From positions 6,276,001 through 6,340,000 of the forward strand of contig NZ_LN831790.1 of NCBI RefSeq assembly GCF_001013905.1: DNA of 64,000 nt, written 5' to 3'. The notes beneath the pieces are model-generated. The model did no database searches and had not been told where the DNA came from. It worked only from the letters and a program-made list of their open reading frames with translations. Shown piece by piece: positions 29,437 to 39,600 of the stretch; position 1 is the first letter of the stretch, and each line of letters begins with the position of its first letter. The translations under genes were made by a program, and so were the position numbers. This DNA is from Streptomyces leeuwenhoekii. Its GTDB lineage: Bacteria > Actinomycetota > Actinomycetes > Streptomycetales > Streptomycetaceae.

Positions 29437-30636
29437 ATGTCCCCGTCGTCCGCGTCCCCGAAGCTGCCCCCGTTCGACCCCGCCGACCCGCTCGGCATCG
29501 ACGACCTCCTGGAGCCGGAGGACCTGGCCGTCCGGGACACCGTGCGGGCCTGGGCCGCGGACCGGGTGCTGCCGCATGTCGCCGAGTGGTGCGAGCGGGG
29601 GGAGCTGCCCGTCATCCGGGAACTCGCCCGGGAGCTCGGCCGGATCGGGGCGCTCGGGATGTCGCTCAGCGGGTACGGGTGCGCCGGAGCGAGCGCGGTG
29701 CAGTACGGGCTGGCCTGCCTGGAGCTGGAGGCGGCCGACTCCGGCATCCGGTCCCTGGTCTCCGTGCAGGGGTCGCTCGCCATGTACGCCATCCACCGCT
29801 TCGGCAGCGAGGAGCAGAAGCGGGAGTGGCTGCCGCGGATGGCCGCCGGCGAGGTCATCGGGTGCTTCGGCCTGACCGAGCCCGACCACGGCTCCGACCC
29901 CGCCTCGATGCGCACCTACGCCAAGCGCGACGGGTCCGACTGGGTGCTGAGCGGGCGCAAGATGTGGATCACCAACGGGTCCGTCGCCGGGGTCGCCGTG
30001 GTCTGGGCGCAGACCGACGAGGGGATCCGCGGGTTCGTCGTGCCCACCGCCAGCAGCGGGTTCTCCGCGCCCGAGATCAAGCACAAGTGGTCGCTGCGGG
30101 CCAGCGTGACCAGCGAACTCGTCCTCGACGACGTGCGGCTGCCCGCCGACGCGGTGCTGCCGGAGGTCACCGGGCTGCGCGGACCGCTCGGCTGTCTCAC
30201 CCACGCCCGCTACGGCATCGTCTGGGGCGCGATGGGCGCCGCCCGGAGCTGCTTCGAGGCCGCCGTCGACTACGCGACCTCGCGGGAGCAGTTCGGCAGG
30301 CCCATCGGCGGCTTCCAGCTCACGCAGGCCAAGCTGGCCGACATGGCGGTCGAACTGCACAAGGGGATTCTGCTCGCCCATCATCTCGGGCGGCGCATGG
30401 ACGCCGGCCGCCTGCGTCCCGAGCAGGTCAGCTTCGGCAAGCTCAACAACGTCCGCGAGGCGATCGACATCTGCCGTACGGCCCGGACGATCCTGGGCGC
30501 CAACGGGATCTCGCTCGAATATCCCGTGATGCGGCACGCGACCAACCTCGAATCGGTGCTCACCTATGAGGGCACCGTCGAGATGCACCAGCTCGTGCTG
30601 GGCAAGGCGCTCACCGGAATCGACGCGTTCCGGTAG
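29437..30636 (+). CDS. Acyl-CoA dehydrogenase, glutaryl-CoA dehydrogenase-like
   Basis: A 399-residue FAD-dependent acyl-CoA dehydrogenase. Seen: CFGLTEPDHGSDP (FAD-binding loop), KMWITNG, the C-terminal-domain REQFGRPIGGFQLTQAKLADM, and a catalytic glutamate at 378 in YEGTVEMHQL, followed by GKALTGIDAF. This last stretch and the overall spacing resemble glutaryl-CoA dehydrogenase, which also decarboxylates. Substrate is inferred. GGAGGG precedes the ATG. It stands alone between a possible CTAGC operator and a terminator at 30648. Confidence 0.88.
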   Translation: MSPSSASPKLPPFDPADPLGIDDLLEPEDLAVRDTVRAWAADRVLPHVAEWCERGELPVIRELARELGRIGALGMSLSGYGCAGASAVQYGLACLELEAADSGIRSLVSVQGSLAMYAIHRFGSEEQKREWLPRMAAGEVIGCFGLTEPDHGSDPASMRTYAKRDGSDWVLSGRKMWITNGSVAGVAVVWAQTDEGIRGFVVPTASSGFSAPEIKHKWSLRASVTSELVLDDVRLPADAVLPEVTGLRGPLGCLTHARYGIVWGAMGAARSCFEAAVDYATSREQFGRPIGGFQLTQAKLADMAVELHKGILLAHHLGRRMDAGRLRPEQVSFGKLNNVREAIDICRTARTILGANGISLEYPVMRHATNLESVLTYEGTVEMHQLVLGKALTGIDAFR

Positions 30637-30647
30637 GCGCCGGAGGG

Positions 30648-30674
30648 GGCAGGGCTGCGGTGCGCGGCCCTGCC
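30648..30674. terminator. Hairpin between convergent acyl-CoA dehydrogenase and SepF-like genes
   Basis: GGCAGGGC (30648-30655) pairs with GCCCTGCC (30667-30674), directly before the minus-strand stop at 30675. Confidence 0.7.
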
Positions 30675-31112
30675 TCAGCTCTGGTTGAAGAACCCGTCCG
30701 TACGGTGCGCGGCCGGCTCGCCGTTGACGATCTGCGTGTCGGCCGGGCTCAGCAGGAAGACGCGGGTGGAGACCCGCTCGATCGAACCGCGCAGGCCGAA
30801 GATGAGCCCGGCCGCGAAGTCGACCACGCGCTTGGCGTCGGTGGGCTCCATCGCCGTGAGGTTCATGATGACCGGGACGCCCTCCCGGAACAGCTCGCCG
30901 ATGGCGCGCGCGTCGCGGAAGCTGTCCGGGGTCACCGTGCCGATGCGGCGGCCCCTCTCCTCGGCCGAGTCCGCGGCCACCTTCACCCGGGGGTCCGTGA
31001 CCCAGGCGTCCCCGGTCTCGGTGCCCTCGGAGTAGTCGTCGTCGTAGTAGCGCTCGTCTTCGTTGTCGTCGACGAGGCCGAGCCACGCACTCGCCTTGCG
31101 TACCGATCCCAT
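30675..31112 (-). CDS. SepF-like cell division protein
   Basis: A 145-residue SepF-family protein. Family members link the FtsZ ring to the membrane. Seen: an N-terminal segment [20 protein letters not shown] followed by an acidic Tyr/Asp-rich stretch ([10 protein letters not shown]) and a C-terminal SepF domain from about residue 58 ([41 protein letters not shown]). AGGAGG precedes the ATG. It is not in the dcw cluster, so it is one of the extra paralogues; from memory it occupies the place of S. coelicolor sflA. No other division gene is adjacent. Confidence 0.85.
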   Translation of the reverse strand: MGSVRKASAWLGLVDDNEDERYYDDDYSEGTETGDAWVTDPRVKVAADSAEERGRRIGTVTPDSFRDARAIGELFREGVPVIMNLTAMEPTDAKRVVDFAAGLIFGLRGSIERVSTRVFLLSPADTQIVNGEPAAHRTDGFFNQS

Positions 31113-31460
31113 GGACGCCTCCTCTCCTTGCGGTCTTCCGTGCCTTCCGCATCCCTATGGTCATCCATGATGTGGACGTCGCGCCAAGTGGATAGACGCC
31201 GCGCGGGGGGTTTGTGACGGTACTGGTGCACAGCGAATCCGTCGAGAGTCCGTATGTCCCAAGGGCCGTTGCACAAACGGGTGCTGACCGTGAGTGAAAT
31301 ATGACTCTTCCCGGCGTACGGGTGAGGGGCAGGGACGTACGGGTGAACGAGCCGGGCCGGGCGGTGGCCCTCAGGGCGGGCCGTGCGCGCCGTGCTTGAC
31401 AGGTGCTCAGGCGGAGGTCGAGCCGGGCGCGACGGCGGTCCGGTGTGCGAGGGTCGGCCC
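31113..31460. promoter_or_regulatory. Divergent region between SepF-like and DUF1684 genes
   Basis: No gene is seen in 348 bp. Two direct copies of GTACGGGTGA lie about 20 bp apart near 31317 and 31338, and the sequence around 31290-31310 (GTGAAATATGACTC) is locally low in G+C and looks like promoter sequence. Confidence 0.4.
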
Positions 31461-32282
31461 ATGACGACCCACGCATCCGACGAGTGGCAGCGGTGGCACG
31501 AGCAGCGCGTCGCGACGGTGTCGGCCCCCTACGGGCCGCTGGCGCTGCGGGGCACGCACTGGCTGGAGGACTATCCGGACGGTCGACTTCCGGACATCCC
31601 GGGGAGCTGGCGGGCGGACGGTGACGCGGTGGTGCTGACGGCCGCCGAGGGGGACGGGATCACCGTGGACGGACGGCCCCTCGCGGGGGACGTACGGCTC
31701 GCCGCCGACCCCGGGCCGCCGGGTGCGGCCCGGGTGGCGTACGGCTCACGGCGCCTGGTCGTCCTGGTCCGTGAGGGGGGCTGGGGCGTGCGCGACTTCG
31801 ACCCGGACACCGAGGCGCGGCGGAGCTTCGGCGGCATCGCGGTCACGCCGTACGACCCGCGCTGGTCGGTGCCCGGGCGCTTCACGCCGTACGGCACCGG
31901 GAGCCGCGTGGTGCGGGTGCCGAACGCGGACGGCCGGGAGCGCGGGCTCGGACTGGGCGGGGAGCTGACCTTCCCGGTCCCGCCCGCGGTTTCGCCCGAT
32001 CGAGGGGACGCCCCGGCCGTACGGGAGCTGACGCTCCAGGTGACGGTCGAACAGGACGGCTCGCTGTGGGCCGTGTTCGCGGACTCCACCAGCGGCGCCG
32101 GCAGCTACCGCTTCCGGTTCCTGCGCCCCGCCGCGCCGGACGCCGCCGGGCGCACGACGGTGGACTTCAACCGCGCGCTGCTGCCGCCGTGCGCGTTCGC
32201 CGACCACTTCGTCTGCCCCTTCCCGCCGCCCGGCAACACACTGGACGTCGCCGTGGAGGCGGGGGAGCGGAATCTGCTCTGA
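31461..32282 (+). CDS. DUF1684 family protein
   Basis: A 273-residue protein with the DUF1684 architecture: an N-terminal helical segment ([21 protein letters not shown]), a beta-rich core, and the C-terminal signature YRFRFL followed by [26 protein letters not shown] and [12 protein letters not shown]. No signal peptide. Family function is not established. GAGGG precedes the ATG at 31461 by 7 nt; longer upstream reading adds only a Gly/Arg tail. It is monocistronic as far as can be seen. Confidence 0.82.
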   Translation: MTTHASDEWQRWHEQRVATVSAPYGPLALRGTHWLEDYPDGRLPDIPGSWRADGDAVVLTAAEGDGITVDGRPLAGDVRLAADPGPPGAARVAYGSRRLVVLVREGGWGVRDFDPDTEARRSFGGIAVTPYDPRWSVPGRFTPYGTGSRVVRVPNADGRERGLGLGGELTFPVPPAVSPDRGDAPAVRELTLQVTVEQDGSLWAVFADSTSGAGSYRFRFLRPAAPDAAGRTTVDFNRALLPPCAFADHFVCPFPPPGNTLDVAVEAGERNLL

Positions 32283-32530
32283 GCGCCGCCGTGTGCGCCG
32301 TGCGCGCGGGGTGCCGCGCGCCCCTGGGGGACACAACGGCGGTCGGAGCGGGCCGAGAGCGGCGGCCGAAAGGCACCCTTGCGCCGACCGGCCGTTCGGC
32401 CGAATACTCCCTCCAGCGCTTGTCAGGGGCACGACGGGTTCGGAATCCGGACGCCCTGGTGTCCCTGGCTGCGCCTCACGGGCCTGAAACCCCACGAGGG
32501 CCCCCGACTTCCCCTGTGGAGGAACGAAAA

Positions 32531-33436
32531 GTGAGGATCAAGCGCACCACCCCCCGCAGCGGTATCACGAGACGGACCCGGCTGATCGCCGTTTCCACCG
32601 GACTCGTGGCCGCGGCCGCGATCGCCGTCCCCAGCGCGAACGCGTCCGACGCCCCCGCCACCTTCAGCGCCACCGAGCTCAAGAGCGCGAGCAGCTCGGT
32701 GCTGAAGGCCGATGTCCCGGGTACCGCCTGGGCCGTCGACAGCAAGACCGGCCGGGTGCTCGTCACCGTCGACAGCACGGTCTCCCAGGCCGAGATAGCG
32801 AAGATCAAGCAGCAGGCCGGCGACAAGGCCGGCGCGCTCACGTTCAAGCGCACCAACGGCACGTTCAACAAGCTGATCCAGGGCGGCGACGCCATCTACG
32901 CGAGCAGCTGGCGCTGCTCCCTCGGCTTCAACGTCCAGGACAGCAGCGGCACCCAGTACTTCGTGACGGCCGGTCACTGCACCGACGGCGCGGGTACCTG
33001 GTACTCCAACTCCGCCCGCACCACGGCCATCGGCACGACCACCGGCTCCAGCTTCCCGGGCAACGACTACGGCATCGTGCGGTACTCCGGGTCCGTCAGC
33101 AGGCCCGGCACCGCCAACGGCGTGGACATCACCCGTGCGGCCACGCCGAGCGTGGGCACCACCGTCATCCGTGACGGTTCCACCACCGGCACGCACAGCG
33201 GCCGGGTCACCGCCCTCAACGCGACCGTGAACTACGGCGGCGGCGACATCGTCTCCGGGCTGATCCAGACCACGGTCTGCGCCGAGCCCGGCGACTCCGG
33301 CGGCCCGCTCTACGGCAGCAACGGTGTCGCGTACGGTCTGACCTCCGGCGGCAGTGGCAACTGCACCTCCGGTGGCACGACCTTCTTCCAGCCCGTCACC
33401 GAGGCCCTGAGCGCCTACGGCGTCAGCGTCTACTGA
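32531..33436 (+). CDS. Secreted trypsin-like serine protease, SGPB type (S1E)
   Basis: A 301-residue preproenzyme. Seen: a signal peptide to about 38, an alpha-lytic-type propeptide 39-115, and a mature chain starting at I116 ([18 protein letters not shown]). The catalytic triad is H149 in TAGHC, D179 in NDYGIV and S256 in GDSGGP. The C terminus ends [19 protein letters not shown], closely like Streptomyces griseus protease B. The propeptide acts as a folding chaperone removed by autoproteolysis. GGAGG lies 8 nt before the GTG. The protein is exported by Sec and used for extracellular proteolysis, probably regulated by development. Confidence 0.95.
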   Translation: MRIKRTTPRSGITRRTRLIAVSTGLVAAAAIAVPSANASDAPATFSATELKSASSSVLKADVPGTAWAVDSKTGRVLVTVDSTVSQAEIAKIKQQAGDKAGALTFKRTNGTFNKLIQGGDAIYASSWRCSLGFNVQDSSGTQYFVTAGHCTDGAGTWYSNSARTTAIGTTTGSSFPGNDYGIVRYSGSVSRPGTANGVDITRAATPSVGTTVIRDGSTTGTHSGRVTALNATVNYGGGDIVSGLIQTTVCAEPGDSGGPLYGSNGVAYGLTSGGSGNCTSGGTTFFQPVTEALSAYGVSVY

Positions 33437-33466
33437 GCCGCCGCGCATCTGCCCGACGGTCACGGC

Positions 33467-33498
33467 GAGCCCCCGCACGCAACCGCGTGCGGGGGCTC
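33467..33498. terminator. 14-bp perfect hairpin after the first protease
   Basis: GAGCCCCCGCACGC at 33467-33480 pairs with 33485-33498 around loop AACC, 31 bp after the stop. Confidence 0.9.
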
Positions 33499-33659
33499 CC
33501 GCTGTGCGGGAGCTCCCCACTGTGCGGGGAAAGAGGGGGGCGCGGGGGGCGCCTTCCTGCGAGTGCTCCCACCGTGTGCCCCGCCGCGGGCCTTCGTCGC
33601 GGGCTGCGGCACGGGGTTCCGGCGCGGGGCTCGCCGTGAGCTCCGGGGCGGGGCCTGGT

Positions 33660-33859
33660 CATGAGCCGCTGCTGTGTCCTCGTCATGCGTCCCGGTTGTA
33701 CGTCCTCGCCATGCGCCGGTGTCATGAGGCCATGTCACGAGGGCGTTTCATGAGGCTGTGACAGGGGGGGCCGTCTCATGAGGCCCCGTCATGGTGCCGT
33801 CTCATGAGGCCCCGCATGGTGCCGTGTCGTGTGACCGCGCCATGAGTCCGCGCCATGAG
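33660..33859. repeat. CATGAG-rich degenerate repeat array
   Basis: Seven copies of CATGAG begin at 33660, 33723, 33749, 33777, 33803, 33841 and 33854; four in the middle are spaced 26-28 bp. Around the central ones the unit extends to CCGTCTCATGAGGCCCCG. The 756-bp gap between the two protease genes holds no gene; it also contains an imperfect hairpin (TCGCTC at 33985-33990 with GAGCGA at 34003-34008) in a lower-GC promoter-like stretch. Confidence 0.7.
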
Positions 33860-34192
33860 TTCACGTCGTCGGCTCCCGTCCTGAGCCTTCGTCACGAGGT
33901 GTCGGCGTGTGTCCTCCGGCGTGGGCTTTTGGCGGGGGGGCGAAATTCAGACAGGTGTAGACCTCACGGAATCGTATCGGTTACTCGCTCGTAGTATTTG
34001 CAGAGCGAATCCCGCGTGGTGACGGTGCATGGTCAAAACAGAGAGGGTGCGTGTCCGTTCCCGTACGCGCGTCCAGAAGTCGACCTTGTGTGCCCCCTGT
34101 GAGGTTCGGGAGAGTGGGCGCTCATCACCCTTCCTTCCGGCCCGTACGGTCCCCACGACCTGCGGTGCCGACCCCCCACAGGAGGACGCGAG

Positions 34193-35275
34193 TTGAAGCA
34201 TCGACGCATGTCCACGCGCCGTGCGGCCGTGGCGGGCGCGGGTATCGCCGCACTGGTCGCCGCGGGAGCCACCTTCCAGAGTGCGAACGCCAGCGAGGCC
34301 CCGAAGTCCACCGGGCCCGAAACCCTGTCGGCCGCGGCGGCCGGAAAGCTCGCCTCCACGCTCGCCGAGGACCTCGGTGCCGGCGCGGCGGGCGCGTACT
34401 ACGACGCGAAGACGGAGAGCCTCGTCGTCAACGTGCTCGACGAGAAGGCCGCGCGGGCCGCCGAGGCGGCCGGCGCCGAGGCGAGAGTCGTACAGAACTC
34501 CCTCACCGAACTGAAGAACGCGCGTGCCGCCCTCCGGCGGGACGCGGCCGTCCCCGGTACCTCCTGGGTGACCGATCCGACCGCCAACAAGGTCGTCGTC
34601 ACCGCCGACCGCACGGTGTCGAAGGCGGAGTGGGCCCGGCTCGCCGAGGTCGTCGGCAAGCTCGGCTCCGCGGCCGAACTCAAGCGGACGGCGGGGGAGT
34701 TCAAGCCCTTCATCGCGGGCGGTGATGCCATCACCGGCGGCGGCGGGCGCTGTTCGCTCGGCTTCAACGTGGTCAAGGGCGGCGAGCCGTACTTCCTGAC
34801 CGCGGGCCACTGCACCGAGTCCATCTCCACCTGGTCGGACGCGTCCGGCAATGTGATCGGCCGGACCGAGGTCTCCCGCTTCCCCGGCGACGACTACGGC
34901 CTGGTCAAGTACACCGCCGACGTGGCCCACCCGAGCGAGGTGAACCTGTACGACGGCTCGGCGCAGCCGATCACGGGCGCGGCCGAGGCCACCGTCGGCA
35001 TGGGGGTGACCCGCAGCGGCTCCACCACGCAGGTGCACTCCGGCACGGTCACCGGCCTGGACGCCACCGTCAACTACGGCAACGGCGACATCGTCAGCGG
35101 CCTCATCCAGACCGACGTCTGCGCCGAGCCGGGCGACAGCGGCGGACCGCTCTTCTCCGGCAGCGACGCGATCGGTCTGACCTCCGGCGGCAGCGGCGAC
35201 TGCACCTCGGGCGGGGAGACCTTCTTCCAGCCGGTGACCGAGGCGCTGTCGGCGACCGGCACGCAGATCGGCTGA
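34193..35275 (+). CDS. Secreted alpha-lytic-family serine protease with long propeptide
   Basis: A 360-residue preproenzyme paralogous to the protease 750 bp upstream. Seen: signal peptide to about 33, a propeptide about 140 residues long (almost twice that of its neighbour), and a mature domain from about I174 ([18 protein letters not shown]). The triad is H206 in TAGHC, D234 in DDYGLV and S316 in GDSGGP. The end reads [17 protein letters not shown]. The start is a rare TTG (34193) with AGGAGG 8 nt before. Long propeptides resemble S. griseus protease D or alpha-lytic protease. Confidence 0.93.
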   Translation: MKHRRMSTRRAAVAGAGIAALVAAGATFQSANASEAPKSTGPETLSAAAAGKLASTLAEDLGAGAAGAYYDAKTESLVVNVLDEKAARAAEAAGAEARVVQNSLTELKNARAALRRDAAVPGTSWVTDPTANKVVVTADRTVSKAEWARLAEVVGKLGSAAELKRTAGEFKPFIAGGDAITGGGGRCSLGFNVVKGGEPYFLTAGHCTESISTWSDASGNVIGRTEVSRFPGDDYGLVKYTADVAHPSEVNLYDGSAQPITGAAEATVGMGVTRSGSTTQVHSGTVTGLDATVNYGNGDIVSGLIQTDVCAEPGDSGGPLFSGSDAIGLTSGGSGDCTSGGETFFQPVTEALSATGTQIG

Positions 35276-35294
35276 CGCGTACCCCGAGTGAGGT

Positions 35295-35318
35295 CCCGCC
35301 CCGCGCGCGAGGGGCGGG
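35295..35318. terminator. Hairpin after the second protease
   Basis: CCCGCCCC (35295-35302) pairs with GGGGCGGG (35311-35318), followed by TTCTCGTTTCTCC. Confidence 0.8.
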
Positions 35319-35377
35319 GCTTCTCGTTTCTCCGCGTGACCGTCCCGTCTCCGCGTGACCGGCCGGTCTCCGTGCGG

Positions 35378-36454
35378 TCAGCCGGCCTGGGTGGGCAGCT
35401 CCGCCTCCTGCCGTCGGCGCCGCAGTGCCGCGGCCGCCATCGTGACCACGATCCCCGCGAGCGCCCAGGCCGACAGCACCAGCAGCGCGCCGGTCAGGGC
35501 GTGGCCGCCGAAGTACGCGATCGAGCGGGCCGCCCACGTCCCCGCGCCCGGCGGCAGTGCCGGTCCGATCGCCTTCCAGAACGGCGGCAGCAGCGGCAGC
35601 GGGAAGGCGCCCCCGGCGCTCGGGTTGCCCGCGATCACCACCAGCAGGATCGCCAGCCCGATGCCGACGATCCCGAAGACTCCCTGGAGGGCGAGGGTGG
35701 CGGCGCCGACGGCGAAGGTGGTCAGCGCGCCCAGGCCCCACAGGGCGGCCACGCCGCCGGGCAGGGCGCCCAGGACCGGTCCGATGATCACCGCGCCGCC
35801 GAGGCCGCCGATCACCGACACCAGCGCCATCACGATCAGCCGGATCGCCGCGCGGCGCGGGTTGGCGGGCCGGGCGCCGGTGCTGATCGCGAGGATCGAG
35901 GCGCACAGGTAACCGCCGACGCACCAGCCCACGACGAGGTAGAAGGACGACAGTCCGTCGAAGTCCCGCGCGGAGGCCGGGGCCACGTCGACGGTGCGCA
36001 CCGTGCGCCGCTCCGCCTGTTCCAGGGTGCCGACGAGTCTCTCCAGGGTGGTGGCCAGGACGGTCCCGCCGCCGGAGGCGACCAGGAGGCGGTCGGTGCG
36101 GCCGGCGGGGTCGACGACCAGGGCGCCGTCGATGTCCCGGTCCATGATCTGCTTCCGCGCGGTCGCCTCGTCGGCCACCGCGCGCGGGTCGAGCGGCGAG
36201 CCGGGCAGCCGCTCCAGCCGGGCCACCGCCTGCCCGGCCGCGGCCGGGGGCGCGACGACCGCGAAGGGCACGTCCTTCGGCTTCGGGTCGTGCAGCGCCC
36301 CCACGTAGGAGGCGATGAACAGCAATTGGAGCGCGATCACGCCGAGCACGAGCAGCGTGGCCCGAGGGGTGACGGCGTCCCGGACCTCGCCGAGGAACGA
36401 GCCACGGGAGCCGCGGGGGCTGCGGGGGGCGTCGGCGCCGGCGGTCTGCGTCAT
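35378..36454 (-). CDS. Membrane protein of ABC-2/YhgE-like type
   Basis: A 358-residue integral membrane protein. Seen: an N-terminal helix at about residues 30-52, a hydrophilic extracytoplasmic domain of roughly 120 residues (ALVVDPAGRTDRLLVASGGG), and five to six closely spaced C-terminal helices with an Arg-rich tail. The one helix-large loop-multiple helices layout resembles ABC-2-type permeases and YhgE/Pip proteins. No ATPase gene is adjacent, so the ABC assignment is inference. The start is the ATG at 36454, divergent from the dnaE gene. Confidence 0.7.
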   Translation of the reverse strand: MTQTAGADAPRSPRGSRGSFLGEVRDAVTPRATLLVLGVIALQLLFIASYVGALHDPKPKDVPFAVVAPPAAAGQAVARLERLPGSPLDPRAVADEATARKQIMDRDIDGALVVDPAGRTDRLLVASGGGTVLATTLERLVGTLEQAERRTVRTVDVAPASARDFDGLSSFYLVVGWCVGGYLCASILAISTGARPANPRRAAIRLIVMALVSVIGGLGGAVIIGPVLGALPGGVAALWGLGALTTFAVGAATLALQGVFGIVGIGLAILLVVIAGNPSAGGAFPLPLLPPFWKAIGPALPPGAGTWAARSIAYFGGHALTGALLVLSAWALAGIVVTMAAAALRRRRQEAELPTQAG

Positions 36455-36559
36455 GCCCCCACGGTCCGGGGATCCGGGCGTTTGCGCAGGTGGGACGGGG
36501 CCGAACGGATGTCGCACACGCATTCGAAAATTGGTCTATGGTGGGGGTGAGGTAATTGG

Positions 36560-36571
36560 GAACAGACGTTC
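36560..36571. promoter_or_regulatory. LexA (SOS) box upstream of the mutagenesis operon
   Basis: GAACAGACGTTC matches the Gram-positive LexA consensus GAAC-N4-GTTC perfectly, and continues as GGAACAGACGTTCGA. It lies 37 bp before the dnaE start and just downstream of a possible -10 box TATGGT at 36536-36541. It places the two polymerase genes under DNA-damage control. Confidence 0.85.
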
Positions 36572-36607
36572 GAAGAGCGTCGGAGTCCATGAGTGCGGGA
36601 GGTGCGT

Positions 36608-39600
36608 GTGCCGGGATTCACGCATCTGCACACCGTCTCCGGATTCTCCCTGCGCCACGGCGCCTCCCACCCGGAGCGGCTGGCCGAGCGCGCCTTCGAA
36701 CGCGGCATGGACGCCCTCGCCCTCACCGACCGCGACACCCTCGCCGGGACCGTCCGCTTCGCCAAAGCCTGCGCCAAGGCGGGCGTCCGCCCGCTGTTCG
36801 GTGTGGATCTGGCGGTGGAGACGGTCACCCCCGAGCCGGTACGGGGGGACACCTCCGTACGCCGCGACCGGCGCCGCGCCCCCGTGCGCGGAGGCGCCTT
36901 CGTCGACGAGTCGGCCCCCCGTGTGACCTTCCTCGCCCGGGACGGCGCGCGCGGCTGGGCCGGTCTGTGCCGACTCGTCTCCGCCGCCCACGCCTCCACC
37001 GGGCTCCCGGCCCCGCCAGGGCAAGGGGGGTCCTCCTCCGGGACGCCCCTGCTGCGCCGGGCCGACCATCACGCCGACGGCCTGACCGTGCTGCTCGGCC
37101 CCGATTCCGACGTCGGCCGCGCCCTCGCCGCCGGGCGGCCCGACCGGGCCGCACGCCTGCTCGCCCCCTGGCGGGAGGCGTACGGCGACGCCCTGCGCCT
37201 GGAGGCCGTCTGGCACGGCCGCACGGGCACCGGTCCCGGCTCCCTGCGCCTGGCCGCCCGTACCGTCGGCTTCGCCGCCGAGCAGAGAATCCGGCCCGTG
37301 CTCAGCAACGCCGTCCGCTACGCCGACCCCGGCATGGGCCCGGTCGCCGACATCCTGGACGCCGCCCGCCGCCTGGTCCCCGTCGGGGCGGCAGGGGAGC
37401 CGGACTCCGGCGAGGCATGGCTGAAGGACGCGGACGCCATGCTGCGCGCCGCCGAGCGGATCGTCGAGGCCGCGGGCTTCCGGCGGGAGGCCGCCCACCG
37501 GCTGCTGGAGCAGACGGAGGCGACCGCCGCCGAGTGCGTCGTCGACCCCGAGGACGACCTGGGCATCGGCACCGTCCACTTCCCCGAGCCGTATCTGGTG
37601 GGCGCCGGGCACCGCACCGCCCAGCGGGCGCTCGCCTCCCGGGCGGCGGCGGGCATGGTGCTGCGCGGCTACGACCGGCGGCGCGCGTACTGGGAGCGGA
37701 TGCACCACGAGCTGGACATCATCGCCCACCACGGCTTCGCCTCCTACTTCCTCACCGTCGCCCAGGTCGTCGACGACGTCCGGCGCATGGGCATCCGGGT
37801 GGCCGCCCGCGGCTCCGGCGCCGGATCCCTCGTCAACCACCTCCTCGGCATCGCGCACGCCGACCCCGTCGAGCACGGGCTGCTGATGGAGCGCTTCCTG
37901 TCGAAGGAGCGCGTCGTGCTGCCCGACATCGACATCGACGTGGAGTCCGCGCGCCGCCTGGAGGTCTATCGGGCGATCATCGACCGGTTCGGCACCGAGC
38001 GGGTGGCGACGGTCGCCATGCCCGAGACGTACCGCGTGCGCCACGCCATCCGCGACGTCGGGGCGGCCCTGTCGATGGACCCGGCCGAGATCGACCGGGT
38101 GGCCAAGTCCTTCCCGCACATCCGCGCCCGCGACGCCCGCGCGGCGCTGGAGGAACTGCCCGAGCTGAAGGCGCTGGCGGCGCAGAAGGAGCGGTACGGG
38201 AAGCTGTGGGAGCTGGTCGAGGCGCTCGACGCGTTGCCGCGCGGGATCGCCATGCACCCGTGCGGGGTACTCCTCTCCGACGCTTCCCTGCTCGCCCGTA
38301 CGCCGGTGGTGCCGACCAGCGGCGAGGGCCTGCCGATGTCCCAGTTCGACAAGGACGACGTGGAGGAGCTCGGGCTGCTCAAGCTGGACGTGCTGGGCGT
38401 GCGGATGCAGTCGGCGATGGCGCACGCGGTCGCCGAGGTGGAGCGGGCGACGGGGGAGCGGATCGACCTGGACGCGGTGCCGGAGGGGGACCCGGCGACG
38501 TACGGGCTGATCCGCTCCACCGAGACGCTGGGCTGCTTCCAGATCGAGTCGCCGGGCCAGCGGGATCTGGTCGGACGACTCCAGCCGAGCACCTTCCACG
38601 ATCTCGTCGTCGACATCTCCCTCTTCCGGCCCGGCCCGGTCGCCGCCGACATGGTGCGGCCGTTCATCGAGGCACGGCACGGGCGGGCCCCCGTCCGCTA
38701 CCCGCACCCCGGCCTGGAGGAGCCGCTGCGGGAGACGTACGGCGTCGTCGTCTTCCACGAGCAGGTCATCGACATCGTGCACCTCATGACCGGATGCGGC
38801 CGCGGCGAGGCGGACCGGGTGCGGCGCGGGCTGTCCGACCCGGAATCGCAGGGGCGGATCAAGGTGTGGTTCGCGCAGCAGGCGGCGGCGAACGGGTACG
38901 ACACGGAGACGATCCGGCGCACCTGGGAGATCGTCGAGGCGTTCGGTTCGTACGGCTTCTGCAAGGCGCACGCGGTCGCCTTCGCCGTGCCCACCTACCA
39001 GTCGGCGTGGCTGAAGGCGCACCATCCGGCCGCCTTCTACGCCGGGCTGCTCACGCACGACCCCGGCATGTACCCCAAGCGGCTGCTCCTGGCGGACGCG
39101 CGGCGGCGCGGGGTGCCGATCCTGCCGCTGGACGTGAACAAGTCGGGGGCCGCCCACCGGATCGAACTGGTGTCTGAATCAAAGGGGACGCGGAACTGGG
39201 GGCTGCGGCTGGCCCTCTCCGATGTGCACGGCATCAGCGAGGCCGAGGCGGCGCGGATCGCGGACGGGCAGCCGTACGCCTCCCTGCTCGACTTCTGGGA
39301 ACGCGCTCGGCCGAGCCGCCCGCTCGCCCAGCGCCTCGCCCAGGTCGGCGCGCTGGACGCCTTCGGTGCCAACCGCCGCGACCTGCAACTGCACCTGACC
39401 GAGCTGCACCGGGGCTCCCGCGGCGCGGGCGGCGGCCAACTGCCGCTGTCCGGCGGGCGGAGGACGGCTCCGGCCGGGTTGCCCGACCTCACCTCGGCGG
39501 AGAGGCTGAGCGCCGAGCTGGGCGTGCTGTCGATGGACGCCTCGCGCCATCTGATGGACGATCACCGGACCTTCCTCGACGAACTGGGCGTGGTCCCGGC

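Noticed and set aside
33660..33859. A CRISPR array
   Set aside because: The repeated word is only 6 bp (about 18 at best), the intervals are not unique spacers of constant length, and no cas gene is near.
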